This document shows positions 20,602-30,563 of a stretch of 64,000 nt of DNA, piece by piece. How positions within the stretch are numbered: the first letter of the stretch is position 1; each line of letters starts with the position of its first letter. Location: contig NZ_QGNX01000001.1 of the NCBI RefSeq assembly GCF_003265325.1, forward strand, positions 1,054,001 through 1,118,000, written 5' to 3'. Under the pieces are notes generated by a model, which had not been told where the DNA came from, made no database searches, and saw nothing but the letters and a program-made list of their open reading frames with translations. The position numbers and the translations under genes were made by a program. Source of the DNA: Oceanibium sediminis (GTDB lineage: Bacteria; Pseudomonadota; Alphaproteobacteria; Rhodobacterales; Rhodobacteraceae).

Positions 20602-21480
20602 ATGCCAAGCCTCAAGGACCTGAAGATACGGATCGAAAGCGTGAAATCCACGCGGAAGATCACCAAGGCGATGCAGATGGTCGCCGCGGCAAAACTGCGC
20701 CGCGCCGAGGAAAACGCACAAGCCGCGCGGCCCTACGCCGACCGGATGAACGCGGTTCTGTCGAACCTTGCCAAGGGGGCCAAAGACAGCCCCTCTGCGC
20801 CCAAGCTGTTGACCGGCACGGGCCAGGAAAAGACCTACCTGCTGATCGTCGCCACCGCCGAGCGCGGCCTGTGCGGCGGTTTCAACTCGTCCATCGTCAA
20901 GCTGGCGCGGACCGAGGCGAACAAGCTGCAATCCGAAGGCAAGACGGTGAAGATCATCACCGTCGGCAAGAAGGGTCGCGAGCAGTTGCGCCGGGACAAG
21001 GCTGACCTGCTGGTCGGCCATGTCGATCTGTCCGAGGTTAAGCAGGTCGGTTACGACAACGCCCACGGTATTGCGATGGACGTGCTGTCGCGTTTCGCGG
21101 CCGAGGAATTCGACGTGTGCAAGATCTACTTCAACACCTTCAAGTCGGTGATCAGCCAGATCCCGACCGCGGTGCAGTTGATCCCGGCCACGTTCGACAC
21201 GGTCGAGGGCGGTGACGACAAGGGGACGCTTTACGATTACGAGCCGGAGGAGGAAGCCATTCTGGCCGATCTTCTGCCGCGCTCGATCGCGACGCAGATC
21301 TTTACCGCACTGCTGGAAAACGCCGCATCCGAACAGGGCGCCCGGATGAGCGCCATGGACAATGCGACGCGCAACGCGGGCGAAATGATCGACAAGCTGA
21401 CGATCCAGTACAACCGGTCGCGGCAGGCTGCGATCACCAGCGAACTCATCGAGATTATCTCGGGCGCGGAAGCGCTCTAA
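20602..21480 (+). CDS. atpG: ATP synthase F1 subunit gamma
   Basis: A 292-residue rotor shaft subunit. The N-terminal helix is [25 protein letters not shown]-like, with GLCGGFNSS near residue 90. The C-terminal helix ([17 protein letters not shown]...) carries the family signature. The gene sits 34 bases after atpA, with an AGGGAAGGAG ribosome-binding site. Confidence 0.97.
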   Translation: MPSLKDLKIRIESVKSTRKITKAMQMVAAAKLRRAEENAQAARPYADRMNAVLSNLAKGAKDSPSAPKLLTGTGQEKTYLLIVATAERGLCGGFNSSIVKLARTEANKLQSEGKTVKIITVGKKGREQLRRDKADLLVGHVDLSEVKQVGYDNAHGIAMDVLSRFAAEEFDVCKIYFNTFKSVISQIPTAVQLIPATFDTVEGGDDKGTLYDYEPEEEAILADLLPRSIATQIFTALLENAASEQGARMSAMDNATRNAGEMIDKLTIQYNRSRQAAITSELIEIISGAEAL

Positions 21481-22923
<1,443 letters not shown>

Positions 22924-22930
22924 TCCGGTG

Positions 22931-23653
22931 ATGGCGGAAGGGCGGACCCAAGCTGCACCCGGCGTCCTGAAGCGGTTGAAGAAGACCGCCAAGGCGCTGG
23001 AACGTGGCTGGGTCGACCGGTTCGACCCGCTCGAATCCGCCCGCCGCGCCCATCGCGAGGCTTACCACGCGCGCAAGCGCAAGTTTCTGCGCCGCTACGT
23101 TCCCGAAGGGGGCGTCGGCGCGGAGGTGGGGGTCTTCTGGGCGCATTTCTCGGAAGTGCTGGCGGGCCATTTCAAGCCCGCCAAGCTGTACCTGGTCGAT
23201 CCCTGGGACCGGCTGCACGGCGAAACCTTCAGCTGGAGCACGCCCTACACGCTGGACGGCACGTTGAAGACCCGTGACGCCATGGCTCGGGCCGAAGCGC
23301 TTGCCAGGCGGTATCCCGGCGTGGTCGAGGTGCGCAAACAGTACTCGACCGAGTTCTTCGCCGAGATCCCGGACGGCACGCTGGACTTCGTCTACCTGGA
23401 CGCGGCCCACAAGTACGAGGATGTGCTCGCCGACCTGACGTGCATCTGGCCCAAACTGAAGCCGACCGGCGTGCTGATCGGCGACGACTATTTCGAAGAC
23501 CCCGGCGCGAAACATGCCGGGACGAAACGTGCGGTGGACCATTTCGCCAAGCGTCACGACATTGCGTTGATCAAGGAAGATCACTACCAGTACATCCTGC
23601 CGCGCGCCGATGCGCCCCTGCCGGATGAGGAGAATGGAACCCATGCGACTTGA
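22931..23653 (+). CDS. Class I SAM-dependent methyltransferase (Methyltransf_24-like) inside the atp operon
   Basis: A 240-residue protein between atpD and atpC. The SAM-binding region reads VGAEVGVFWAHFSEVLAG near residue 58, followed by LYLVDPWDRLHG. LDFVYLDAAHKYEDV and GVLIGDDYF are typical of Methyltransf_24 enzymes, some of which act on sugars or polysaccharides. It begins seven bases after the atpD stop (GTG at 22928 is an alternative) and its end overlaps the atpC start by 11 bases, so it is translationally embedded in the operon. Codon use resembles its neighbours. The substrate is unknown; a role in ATP synthase itself is not supported by anything visible. Confidence 0.85.
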   Translation: MAEGRTQAAPGVLKRLKKTAKALERGWVDRFDPLESARRAHREAYHARKRKFLRRYVPEGGVGAEVGVFWAHFSEVLAGHFKPAKLYLVDPWDRLHGETFSWSTPYTLDGTLKTRDAMARAEALARRYPGVVEVRKQYSTEFFAEIPDGTLDFVYLDAAHKYEDVLADLTCIWPKLKPTGVLIGDDYFEDPGAKHAGTKRAVDHFAKRHDIALIKEDHYQYILPRADAPLPDEENGTHAT

Positions 23654-24029
23654 TATCGTCACCCCCGAACGGCAGCTCTTTTCCGCCGAAGTCACCAGCG
23701 TGCGCCTGCCCGGTATGGAAGGCGACATGACGGTGATGGAAAACCACGCCGCGACAGTAACCACCCTGCGCCCCGGCATCGTCACCGTGGTCGGCGGCGA
23801 CTCGGCGGGCGAGTTCGTCGTGACCGGCGGTTTCGCGGAAATCTCCACCGACGGCGCCTCGATCCTGGCCGAGCGTGCGATGCCCCGCGCCGATGCGAAC
23901 GCCGACATCCTGCAAGGCGTCCTGGCCGAGGCGAAAGCCGCTGTCGAGATCGCCGAAAGCGGCGAAGCTTCGGCAGCTGCGCGGATGCGTGTGAACGACG
24001 TCACCGAACTGATGAAGCTGGTCGGCTGA
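23643..24029 (+). CDS. atpC: ATP synthase F1 subunit epsilon
   Basis: A 128-residue epsilon subunit. It opens MRLDIVTPERQLFSAEVTSV, followed by the usual LPGMEGDMTVMENHA and FVVTGGFAEI. The short C-terminal helical part is slightly compact compared with enteric epsilon (about 138 residues). The ATG overlaps the methyltransferase stop by 11 bases and uses a GAGGAG within that gene. Confidence 0.95.
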   Translation: MRLDIVTPERQLFSAEVTSVRLPGMEGDMTVMENHAATVTTLRPGIVTVVGGDSAGEFVVTGGFAEISTDGASILAERAMPRADANADILQGVLAEAKAAVEIAESGEASAAARMRVNDVTELMKLVG

Positions 24030-24051
24030 TCAGGATAGGCGGAATACGAAT

Positions 24052-24822
24052 ATGGAACTGACGCTCGTTCTTGCGAACCAGCGCTCCGGGTCCACGCTGC
24101 TCTGCCAGGACATTTTTTCCCTGGGCGGTATGGGCCGCCCGGGCGAATATTTCCTGAAGGTCGTTGGTGGGGGCAAGCCCAAGCCCGGCGTTACCGAGGC
24201 GACGATCCGGGACATCCTTCAGCAGCCCCAGGCGACCGGCGATTCCGGGGTCGCGGCGATCAAGCTGATGGTGAACTACGCGCCCCGTATCATCCAATAC
24301 ATCACCGGGGACCAGGATTCGCGCCCCGAGCCGGAGGCCGCCTGCAAGGCGTTCATCGACTGGGCCCGCCAGAATTTTGACGGCGTGAACCTGATCGTTC
24401 TGACCCGCGAAAACGCGATCGACCAGGCGATCAGCCGGATCACCGCCAAACGCACCGGCGTCTACCATAGCCAGGGTGCGGCGGGGTCCACGCCCCAGGA
24501 TCTGTTCGCAAAAGACAATCCCGAGAAACTGCGCAACGCGATCCTGCGCGCCGCGATGATCGCGGCAGAGGAGCGGGACGTCCTGCTGCGCGTCGCCGCG
24601 GCAAACCCCGATATCGCGTTGCACCTGACGTATGAGTCCATCGCCGCCTCGGTCGAGGATACCTCCCGAAGGCTGCATGAGCAGGCCAGCCGGTTCCGTA
24701 TGACCCCGCGGGCGGCTGTGGCCCAACGCACGCTGCGCAAGCTGGTGACGGATGAAACCGCCGACAGGCTGCGCGCGGGCGTCAGGGCCTACGTCGAAAG
24801 CCGCCTGCTGCCCTACCTCTGA
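24052..24822 (+). CDS. Stf0-like sulfotransferase
   Basis: A 256-residue protein opening with the 5'-phosphosulfate-binding loop ANQRSGSTLLCQDI near residue 8, followed by GRPGEYF. AIKLMVNY and IVLTRENAIDQAISR (3'-phosphate-binding type, near residue 120) fit the Stf0 family, whose studied member sulfates trehalose for glycolipid synthesis. It begins 22 bases after atpC on the same strand, so it probably rides on the atp transcript. Acceptor unknown. It is convergent with the isomerase gene with six bases between the stops. Confidence 0.85.
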   Translation: MELTLVLANQRSGSTLLCQDIFSLGGMGRPGEYFLKVVGGGKPKPGVTEATIRDILQQPQATGDSGVAAIKLMVNYAPRIIQYITGDQDSRPEPEAACKAFIDWARQNFDGVNLIVLTRENAIDQAISRITAKRTGVYHSQGAAGSTPQDLFAKDNPEKLRNAILRAAMIAAEERDVLLRVAAANPDIALHLTYESIAASVEDTSRRLHEQASRFRMTPRAAVAQRTLRKLVTDETADRLRAGVRAYVESRLLPYL

Positions 24823-24828
24823 GCGGGG

Positions 24829-25422
24829 TCAGAGCTGGCCGAGGTGCCGGTCTAGGTGGTCCAGCCGGTCCTGCCCCCAGAACAGCTGATCGCGCACGAC
24901 GTAGCTGGGCGATCCGAAGACACCGGCGTCGATGGCGTCCCTGGTGAACCGCTCGAAGGTATCGATCGCGCCGAGCATGTCGTGATCCGCGAGGGCAGGG
25001 TCAAAGCCCGCTTCCTTCAGGCAATCGCGGACCACGGCGCCGTCGGCGATATCCTTTTCGTTGGTCCAGGTGCTGCGCAGCAGAGCGTGCACCAGCAGGC
25101 CCAGGTCCCCGCCGCCCACCTTCTGGGCGGCGATGACGGCAACCGTGCCGGGCACGGGATTCATCGGCCAGTGTGCGGGTTCGCGGTTGATCGGCAGGCC
25201 GGTCATGTCGGCGATGCGGGCAAGGTCCTGCATGCGGTAGGCGCGGCGCGCGGGGGCGCGTTCGGCCAGCGGGACGAAGCCGGTTTCCTTGCCGACCTCG
25301 CCCAGGTTGAAGGGCTTGTAGGTCACGCTGGCGCCGTGTTTCGCCGCGATCCCTTCCAGCCGCTGGCCAGCCAGGTAGGTGAAGGGCGACAGCAACGTGA
25401 AGTAGTAGTCGATATGGGCCAT
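24829..25422 (-). CDS. 2-hydroxychromene-2-carboxylate isomerase family (DsbA-like, GST kappa)
   Basis: A 197-residue thioredoxin-fold protein. The start at 25422 gives MAHIDYYFTLLSPFTYLAG, with the SPF segment where kappa-class enzymes bind glutathione. VFGSPSYVVRDQLFWGQDRLDHL near the C-terminus is the family signature. Family members isomerise 2-hydroxychromene-2-carboxylate in naphthalene degradation, but most genomic homologues have unknown substrates. No aromatic catabolic genes are adjacent. Confidence 0.87.
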   Translation of the reverse strand: MAHIDYYFTLLSPFTYLAGQRLEGIAAKHGASVTYKPFNLGEVGKETGFVPLAERAPARRAYRMQDLARIADMTGLPINREPAHWPMNPVPGTVAVIAAQKVGGGDLGLLVHALLRSTWTNEKDIADGAVVRDCLKEAGFDPALADHDMLGAIDTFERFTRDAIDAGVFGSPSYVVRDQLFWGQDRLDHLDRHLGQL

Positions 25423-25543
25423 TTTCCTCGCCTTTCCGCCGTATATGCGCGATCTGCCGCATGATGGAGCCCCTTGCGGACTTTGCAAGGGCGGGCGGGG
25501 ATGATACGGGAAAGCCCATCCGGCCCTGACACACGAGACCCTT

Positions 25544-26563
25544 ATGAGCAACCAGCCCAAGCTGATCTCCGGCAATGCGAACCGACCACTGGCGGAGGGG
25601 ATTGCCCGCCGCATGAGCTTTCATCGCGGCGAAAGCGTACGCCTGTGCAAGGCACGGGTGGAGCGTTTCAACGACGCGGAAATCTTCGTCGAGGTGTTCG
25701 AGAACGTGCGCGGCGAGGATATGTTCATCATCCAGCCCACCTCGAACCCGGCGAACGACAACCTGATGGAGCTGCTCATCATCGTCGATGCGCTGCGCCG
25801 TTCCTCGGCCGACCGGATCACCGCCGTGATCCCCTATTTCGGCTATGCACGGCAGGACCGGCGCACCAAGGCGCGCACGCCGATCAGCGCGAAGCTGGTG
25901 GCGAACCTGCTGACCCGCGCCGGGATCGAGCGGATCCTGACGATGGACCTGCACGCCGCGCAGATCCAGGGTTTCTTTGACATTCCGGTGGACAACCTCT
26001 ACGCCTCCCCCGTGTTCGCGCTGGATATCAAGCACCACTTCGAGGACACGAGCGACATCACCGTCGTTTCCCCCGACGTGGGCGGCGTGGCCCGTGCGCG
26101 CGAACTGGCCGAGCGGATCGATGCCGACCTCGCCATCGTGGACAAGCGCCGAGCGGCACCCGGTGAGATCGCCTCGATGACCGTCATCGGCGAGGTGAAG
26201 GACCGCAAGTGCCTGATCATCGACGATATCGTGGACACCGCCGGCACCCTGTGCAAGGCGGCGGACCTGCTGATCGAGCAGGGCGCGAAGGAAGTGCACG
26301 CCTACATCAGTCACGGGGTGCTCAGCGGCCCGGCGGTGGAGCGGGTGACAAGCTCGAAGATGAAGTCGCTGGTGATCACCGACTCGATCCAGCCCACGGC
26401 CCCGGTGCTGGCGGCGCACAACATCCGGATCATTCCGACCGCGCCGATCTTCGCGCAGGCGATCCAGAACATCGCCAACGGGACCTCGGTGTCGTCGCTG
26501 TTCGATGACGAGACGCTGTCGCCCATCTACGAGGTCGCCTACCCGGCTAAGATGCGGGCCTGA
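25544..26563 (+). CDS. prs: Ribose-phosphate pyrophosphokinase (PRPP synthetase)
   Basis: A 339-residue enzyme making PRPP from ribose 5-phosphate and ATP for nucleotide, histidine and tryptophan synthesis. It has [39 protein letters not shown] and the PRPP-binding loop [13 protein letters not shown] near residue 225. Slightly longer than the usual 315 residues. The stop is followed almost directly by a sulfotransferase gene. Confidence 0.97.
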   Translation: MSNQPKLISGNANRPLAEGIARRMSFHRGESVRLCKARVERFNDAEIFVEVFENVRGEDMFIIQPTSNPANDNLMELLIIVDALRRSSADRITAVIPYFGYARQDRRTKARTPISAKLVANLLTRAGIERILTMDLHAAQIQGFFDIPVDNLYASPVFALDIKHHFEDTSDITVVSPDVGGVARARELAERIDADLAIVDKRRAAPGEIASMTVIGEVKDRKCLIIDDIVDTAGTLCKAADLLIEQGAKEVHAYISHGVLSGPAVERVTSSKMKSLVITDSIQPTAPVLAAHNIRIIPTAPIFAQAIQNIANGTSVSSLFDDETLSPIYEVAYPAKMRA

Positions 26564-26569
26564 TCGGTG

Positions 26570-27466
26570 ATGGCCGCGCCGCTCAGCGCCCTTGCCGCAA
26601 CGGATGAGTTGCCAGAGTTGAGCGGCAAGACCTTCCTTCTGGGGATCGGCGCGCAAAAGGCGGGAACAAGCTGGCTTGACCGGTACGTTCGGGCGCATCC
26701 GGATGTGGCGATGACCCACATGAAGGAGGTGCATTTCTTCGATGCGCGCTTTCGCCCCCGCCTGTTCGGGAATTTCCATACGCGGGCCGTAAAGCGCCTG
26801 CGTGAGGCGGTGGAGAAGCATCAGGACAGCAAGATGCGGCTTCGTCGCGGCATGTTGGAGCGAATCGACCGCGTCCGCATGATCGAGGACGACCGCGCCT
26901 ATCTTGAGATGTTCGCCCGAATCGCCGCCCCCGCGAAACTGGTGGGGGAAATAACCCCGTCCTACGCCGCCCTAAACGCGGCAGCCTTCACGGATATCCG
27001 GCGTTTCCTGAAAAGCGCCGGGATGACCCCGCGGGTCGTTTTTCTGATGCGTGACCCGATTGAGCGGATCTATTCCGCCGCGCGGATGCGCTTTCGCGAC
27101 AGCGGCCAGCCGCGTGGGATCCGGGCGCAGGATATCGCCCTGCGTGCGATGCATGAGCCGAGCAACATCGCGCGCGGGCGCTATGACCGCACGATCAAGG
27201 CGCTGGAAGCGGCCTTCCCCCCTGAAGAGCTGTTCATCGGATTTTACGAAACGCTCTTCACCGAGGATACGGTCGAGGCACTTTGCGCTTTCCTGGGCCT
27301 CAGCGTCATCCCGGCGGATTTCGGAGAGGTGCGCAACGCCTCGCCCCGCGATGGGGACTTCACCCCTGAGGAAGAGGCGCAGCTGATGCAGATGCTGCGC
27401 CCGGTGTACCGCTATTGCCGCCGGCGTTTCGGTGATGACCTGCCGGAAGCGTGGCGCAAGCCCTAG
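26570..27466 (+). CDS. Sulfotransferase family protein
   Basis: A 298-residue protein with the PAPS 5'-phosphosulfate loop GIGAQKAGTSWLDRYVRAHP near residue 25 and the 3'-phosphate segment VVFLMRDPIERIYSAARM near 157. EVHFFD lies between them, as in heparan-type and bacterial sulfotransferases. ATG 26570 is used; GTG 26567 is an alternative. It starts six bases after prs in a junction (TGATCGGTGATGGC) almost identical to that between atpD and its methyltransferase. The acceptor is unknown; a surface glycan is a guess. Confidence 0.85.
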   Translation: MAAPLSALAATDELPELSGKTFLLGIGAQKAGTSWLDRYVRAHPDVAMTHMKEVHFFDARFRPRLFGNFHTRAVKRLREAVEKHQDSKMRLRRGMLERIDRVRMIEDDRAYLEMFARIAAPAKLVGEITPSYAALNAAAFTDIRRFLKSAGMTPRVVFLMRDPIERIYSAARMRFRDSGQPRGIRAQDIALRAMHEPSNIARGRYDRTIKALEAAFPPEELFIGFYETLFTEDTVEALCAFLGLSVIPADFGEVRNASPRDGDFTPEEEAQLMQMLRPVYRYCRRRFGDDLPEAWRKP

Positions 27467-27470
27467 GCGG

Positions 27471-28517
27471 TCAGCTCTGCGCGATACTCAGGAGCTGTTC
27501 GATCGCGTCCCGTGTCGTCGCCCAGTTGGTCACCATGCGCACGTCAATCGTGGGGCTATCCGGGTTGCTGGGCATGGAGGCGCTGTCCTCGCCGTATTTC
27601 GCACCGCCTGCCTGCAGCGTTCCGTGCAGGGCGCGGGGCAGGCGCAGGAACAGCATGTTCGCCTCGACCGGGTGCAGCGCGGTGACACCGTCCACCCCGA
27701 GCAGCCCGGCGGCCAGTTGCGCGGCGCGGGCGTTCGCCGTCTCGGCGAGCGAGCGCCACAGTTCATCCTCAAGATAGGCCTGCATCTGCGCGGCCAGGAA
27801 CCGGTGCTTGGACAGAAGCTGCGCCCCGCGCTTGCGGCGCAGCTCGAACTCCCAGGCGTAGGCCGGGTCGAACAGTACCACCGCCTCGGCGGCCATCAGC
27901 CCGTTCTTGGTCCCGCCCAGGCTGAGCGCGGTGACGCCCGCCTTCCAGCTCATCTCGGCCGGGGTGCAGTCCAGCGCCTGAAGTGCGTTGGCAAAGCGCG
28001 CCCCGTCCATGTGCAGCGGCACGCCGGCCGCCTTCGCCGCCGCGCCGATCGCGCGCAGCGTCTTGAGGTCATAGACCGTGCCGCGTTCGCTCACCTGGGT
28101 GATGCTGACGGCGCCCTTCTGTACGTTGTGCACGCCCTGGGGGGCTGCGCGGCGCAGCGCCTCGGCCACGGTGTCCGGGGCCAGCTTGCCGTTGTCGCCC
28201 TCAAGCAGGGTCAGGCGGGCGTTGGAATAGAATTCCGGCGCGCCGCATTCATCGTCCACCACGTGGGATTGCCGGTGGCAATAGATCGTCGCCCAGGGCG
28301 GGCACAGCGTGGCCAGGCTGAGCGCGTTCGCCGCCGTGCCCGTCGCCACCAGGTAGACGGAAGCCTCGGGTGCCTCGAACAGCTCGCGGATGCGCGCGGT
28401 CACGCCCTCGGTCAGCGCGTCGCTGCCGTAGGAGCCGCTGTAGCTGGAAGCGGCCCGGCTCATCGCCCGGATCACGTTGGGATGCGCGGGGCCCGCGTTG
28501 TCGGAGGTAAACCACAT
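27471..28517 (-). CDS. ltaE: Low-specificity L-threonine aldolase
   Basis: A 348-residue PLP enzyme of the beta-eliminating lyase family that splits threonine or allo-threonine into glycine and acetaldehyde. The start at 28517 gives MWFTSDNAGPAHPNVI. The PLP lysine lies in SLGGTKNG near residue 195, preceded by HMDGARFANAL near 165. The ATG shares one base with the stop of the upstream cysteine-cluster gene (TGATG), so translation is coupled. It is the last gene of a minus-strand run. Confidence 0.93.
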   Translation of the reverse strand: MWFTSDNAGPAHPNVIRAMSRAASSYSGSYGSDALTEGVTARIRELFEAPEASVYLVATGTAANALSLATLCPPWATIYCHRQSHVVDDECGAPEFYSNARLTLLEGDNGKLAPDTVAEALRRAAPQGVHNVQKGAVSITQVSERGTVYDLKTLRAIGAAAKAAGVPLHMDGARFANALQALDCTPAEMSWKAGVTALSLGGTKNGLMAAEAVVLFDPAYAWEFELRRKRGAQLLSKHRFLAAQMQAYLEDELWRSLAETANARAAQLAAGLLGVDGVTALHPVEANMLFLRLPRALHGTLQAGGAKYGEDSASMPSNPDSPTIDVRMVTNWATTRDAIEQLLSIAQS

Positions 28518-28990
28518 CACTGCAATCCTTCCACGATGTATTCCTCGAGGTCGTCCTCGTCGATCTCTTCCTCCGAGATCATGTGCCCCGCCAGCGAGAT
28601 CCCCGCCTCGGCCACGCTTTCCGCCCGTCCGCTGATCAGCGGGTGCCAGTCGGGCAGCGGCTGATCCTCGGCCAGCAGGCGATAGGCGCAGGTGCCGGGC
28701 ATCCAGTACAGGACCGACGGCAGCGTCTTGGGGCTGATGACCACGCAATCGGGCACCTTGGCCTTGCGGTTGGCGTAGTCGCGGCAGCGGCAGGTGTCGG
28801 TGTCCAGAAGTTTGCAGGCGACGTTGGTGTATTCCACCTCGCCCGTGTCCTCGAACTCCAGCTTGCGCAGGCAGCATTTGCCGCAGCCGTCACAAAGGGC
28901 TTCCCATTCGTCGCGGGTCATGTCCGCCATGGGAACGGTTTCCCAGAAGCGCGGGCGCAATCCCGAGCGTTTGATCGGATCATCTGTCAT
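28517..28990 (-). CDS. YcgN/UPF0260-family cysteine cluster protein
   Basis: A 157-residue protein opening with PRFWETVPMADMTRDEWEALCDGCGKCC, the hallmark of the UPF0260 (YcgN) family. Eight or so cysteines in total (CDGCGKCC, CKLLDTDTCRCRDY, PDC, GTCAYR) suggest metal binding. Function unproven. It is five bases behind ribF and overlaps the aldolase start. Confidence 0.9.
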   Translation of the reverse strand: MTDDPIKRSGLRPRFWETVPMADMTRDEWEALCDGCGKCCLRKLEFEDTGEVEYTNVACKLLDTDTCRCRDYANRKAKVPDCVVISPKTLPSVLYWMPGTCAYRLLAEDQPLPDWHPLISGRAESVAEAGISLAGHMISEEEIDEDDLEEYIVEGLQ

Positions 28991-28995
28991 GGGGC

Positions 28996-29937
28996 TCAGA
29001 CCAGTTCTTTCAACGCGGCGCGGGCGTTGGCACTGTCCTTGTCCATCTGCGCGATCAGGGCATCAACGCTGTCAAAGGACTCTTCGGGGCGCAGGAAGGA
29101 CACCAGCGCGACCGACACGTCGGCGCCGTAGAGATCGACCTCGAAGTCGAAGACATGGGTTTCCAGGTTGGGCGCGTTCACCCCGAAGGTCGGCCGCACC
29201 CCAAGGCTTGCGACGCCGTGGTAGTTCCCCTTGTTCGGCCCGCTGAGAACGTCGAACAGCACGGCATAGACGCCGAAGCGCGGCAGGTGCAGCCCGTCGA
29301 GCGACAGGTTTGCGGTGGGATAGCCCAGCTCGCGCCCACGCTGGTCGCCCTTGATGACCTGCCCGTCGATGCGGTGCCAGTGGCCCAGCATCCGGGCCGC
29401 CTCGGCGGTGTCGCCGTTGGTCAGCGCCTCGCGGATCGCGGTGGAGGAATAGTCACGGTAGTTGGTACCCACCAGTGGCGCGATCGATACCTCGAAGCGG
29501 TGCGTCCGCCCCAGCGCCTGCAACAGGTAGGCATCGCCGCGCCGGCCCTTGCCGAAACGGAAGTCCGCCCCAATAACCGCGTGGCGGATGCCAAGGCCCG
29601 CGACCAGGATCTCGGCTACGAAGTGATCCGCACTCATCGCGGCCATGCGATAGTCGAAGGCCAGCTCGTAGAGTTGGTCGATGCCAATCTTCTCTAGCCG
29701 GTGCGCGCGGCCGTCGGCGTTCATCAGGCGGAACGCGGGCGCGTCGGGGGCGAAATGGCTTCGGGGATGCGGTTCGAAGGTGACGACGCCCAGCGGGCTG
29801 TTCAGCTGCGCCGCCGCTGCGCGTGCCAGCCCGATGACGGACTGGTGGCCAAGATGCACACCGTCGAAATTGCCTATGGCAACGCTTGCCCCTCGGTCGC
29901 TTGGGGCCAGGCCTGTGTAGTCTGTGTGGCGTCGCAT
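28996..29937 (-). CDS. ribF: Bifunctional riboflavin kinase / FAD synthetase
   Basis: A 313-residue enzyme that phosphorylates riboflavin to FMN and adenylates FMN to FAD. The N-terminal nucleotidyltransferase has GNFDGVHLGH near residue 24, VTFEPHP and the YSSTAIREAL motif. The C-terminal kinase domain has RGRELGYPTANL near 205 and later ETHVFDF. It lies between the MaoC-type dehydratase gene and the YcgN-like gene, all on one strand. Confidence 0.96.
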   Translation of the reverse strand: MRRHTDYTGLAPSDRGASVAIGNFDGVHLGHQSVIGLARAAAAQLNSPLGVVTFEPHPRSHFAPDAPAFRLMNADGRAHRLEKIGIDQLYELAFDYRMAAMSADHFVAEILVAGLGIRHAVIGADFRFGKGRRGDAYLLQALGRTHRFEVSIAPLVGTNYRDYSSTAIREALTNGDTAEAARMLGHWHRIDGQVIKGDQRGRELGYPTANLSLDGLHLPRFGVYAVLFDVLSGPNKGNYHGVASLGVRPTFGVNAPNLETHVFDFEVDLYGADVSVALVSFLRPEESFDSVDALIAQMDKDSANARAALKELV

Positions 29938-29970
29938 CGGGCCCTGTCTGCCAGGGCTTGGATGCCTGGC

Positions 29971-30426
29971 CTAGTCGAATTTGCGGCTCGGCGCCAGAAC
30001 CAGCGCTTCACCCCTCAGCACGACGGTATCACCCACCATGCATCTGCATTCAAGTGTGACCCGACGTTTTGCATAGTCAATGGCTTGCACGGCGACGATC
30101 GCCTCGACCCGGTCGCCGGGGCGCACGGGGGCCATGAACTTCAGCGACTGGCCAAGGTAGACGCTGCCGTGGCCGGGCAATTGCTCGCCGATCACGGCCG
30201 AGATCAGGGCCGCGGTCAGCATTCCATGGGCGATGCGCCCGCCGAAGATGGTTTCGCGGGCGTAATCCTCGTCCAGGTGGACCGGGTTGTGGTCCATGGA
30301 AAGGCTGGCGAAGGCGGCGATATCCGCGTCCGTGATGGATTTGGAGATCGAGCGGGTCGTCCCGATCTCGAGATCCTCGATGCAGATCGTGCCGACGGGA
30401 AAGTTGTGCTGAGCATGATCGAGCAT
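29971..30426 (-). CDS. MaoC-family (R)-hydratase / dehydratase
   Basis: A 151-residue hot-dog-fold protein. SMDHNPVHLDEDYARET and GRIAHGMLTAALISAVI carry the catalytic Asp/His pair of the R-specific enoyl-CoA hydratase type. The start at 30426 is chosen because the longer frame to 30519 runs through a spacer that holds a large palindrome. The substrate is an acyl-CoA or acyl-ACP thioester of unknown chain. It is 33 bases upstream of ribF. Confidence 0.88.
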   Translation of the reverse strand: MLDHAQHNFPVGTICIEDLEIGTTRSISKSITDADIAAFASLSMDHNPVHLDEDYARETIFGGRIAHGMLTAALISAVIGEQLPGHGSVYLGQSLKFMAPVRPGDRVEAIVAVQAIDYAKRRVTLECRCMVGDTVVLRGEALVLAPSRKFD

Positions 30427-30502
30427 CGGCCGTTTCTCCGGACTGGAACGGGCCGGGCGAATCCCGGCCCCGGGCCTTGGATACTCCAAGCCAAGGGCAG
30501 GT

Positions 30503-30528
30503 GCAACTTCATTGCGCAATAAAGTTGC
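30503..30528. promoter_or_regulatory. Imperfect 26-base palindrome upstream of the MaoC gene
   Basis: GCAACTT (30503-30509) and AAGTTGC (30522-30528) flank a perfect inner palindrome ATTGCGCAAT (30511-30520). The whole 26 bases read the same on both strands apart from one mismatched pair. It lies 77-102 bases upstream of the MaoC start. The layout fits a dimeric regulator's operator; the regulator is not identified. Confidence 0.55.
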
Positions 30529-30563
30529 TATAATTTGCGCTGCTGCGCCATTTCGTTACCTGA

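Noticed and set aside
26567-27466. Mobile-element origin for the sulfotransferase and methyltransferase genes
   Set aside because: There are no terminal repeats, transposase or integrase fragments, or target-site duplications, and composition is similar to the neighbours.
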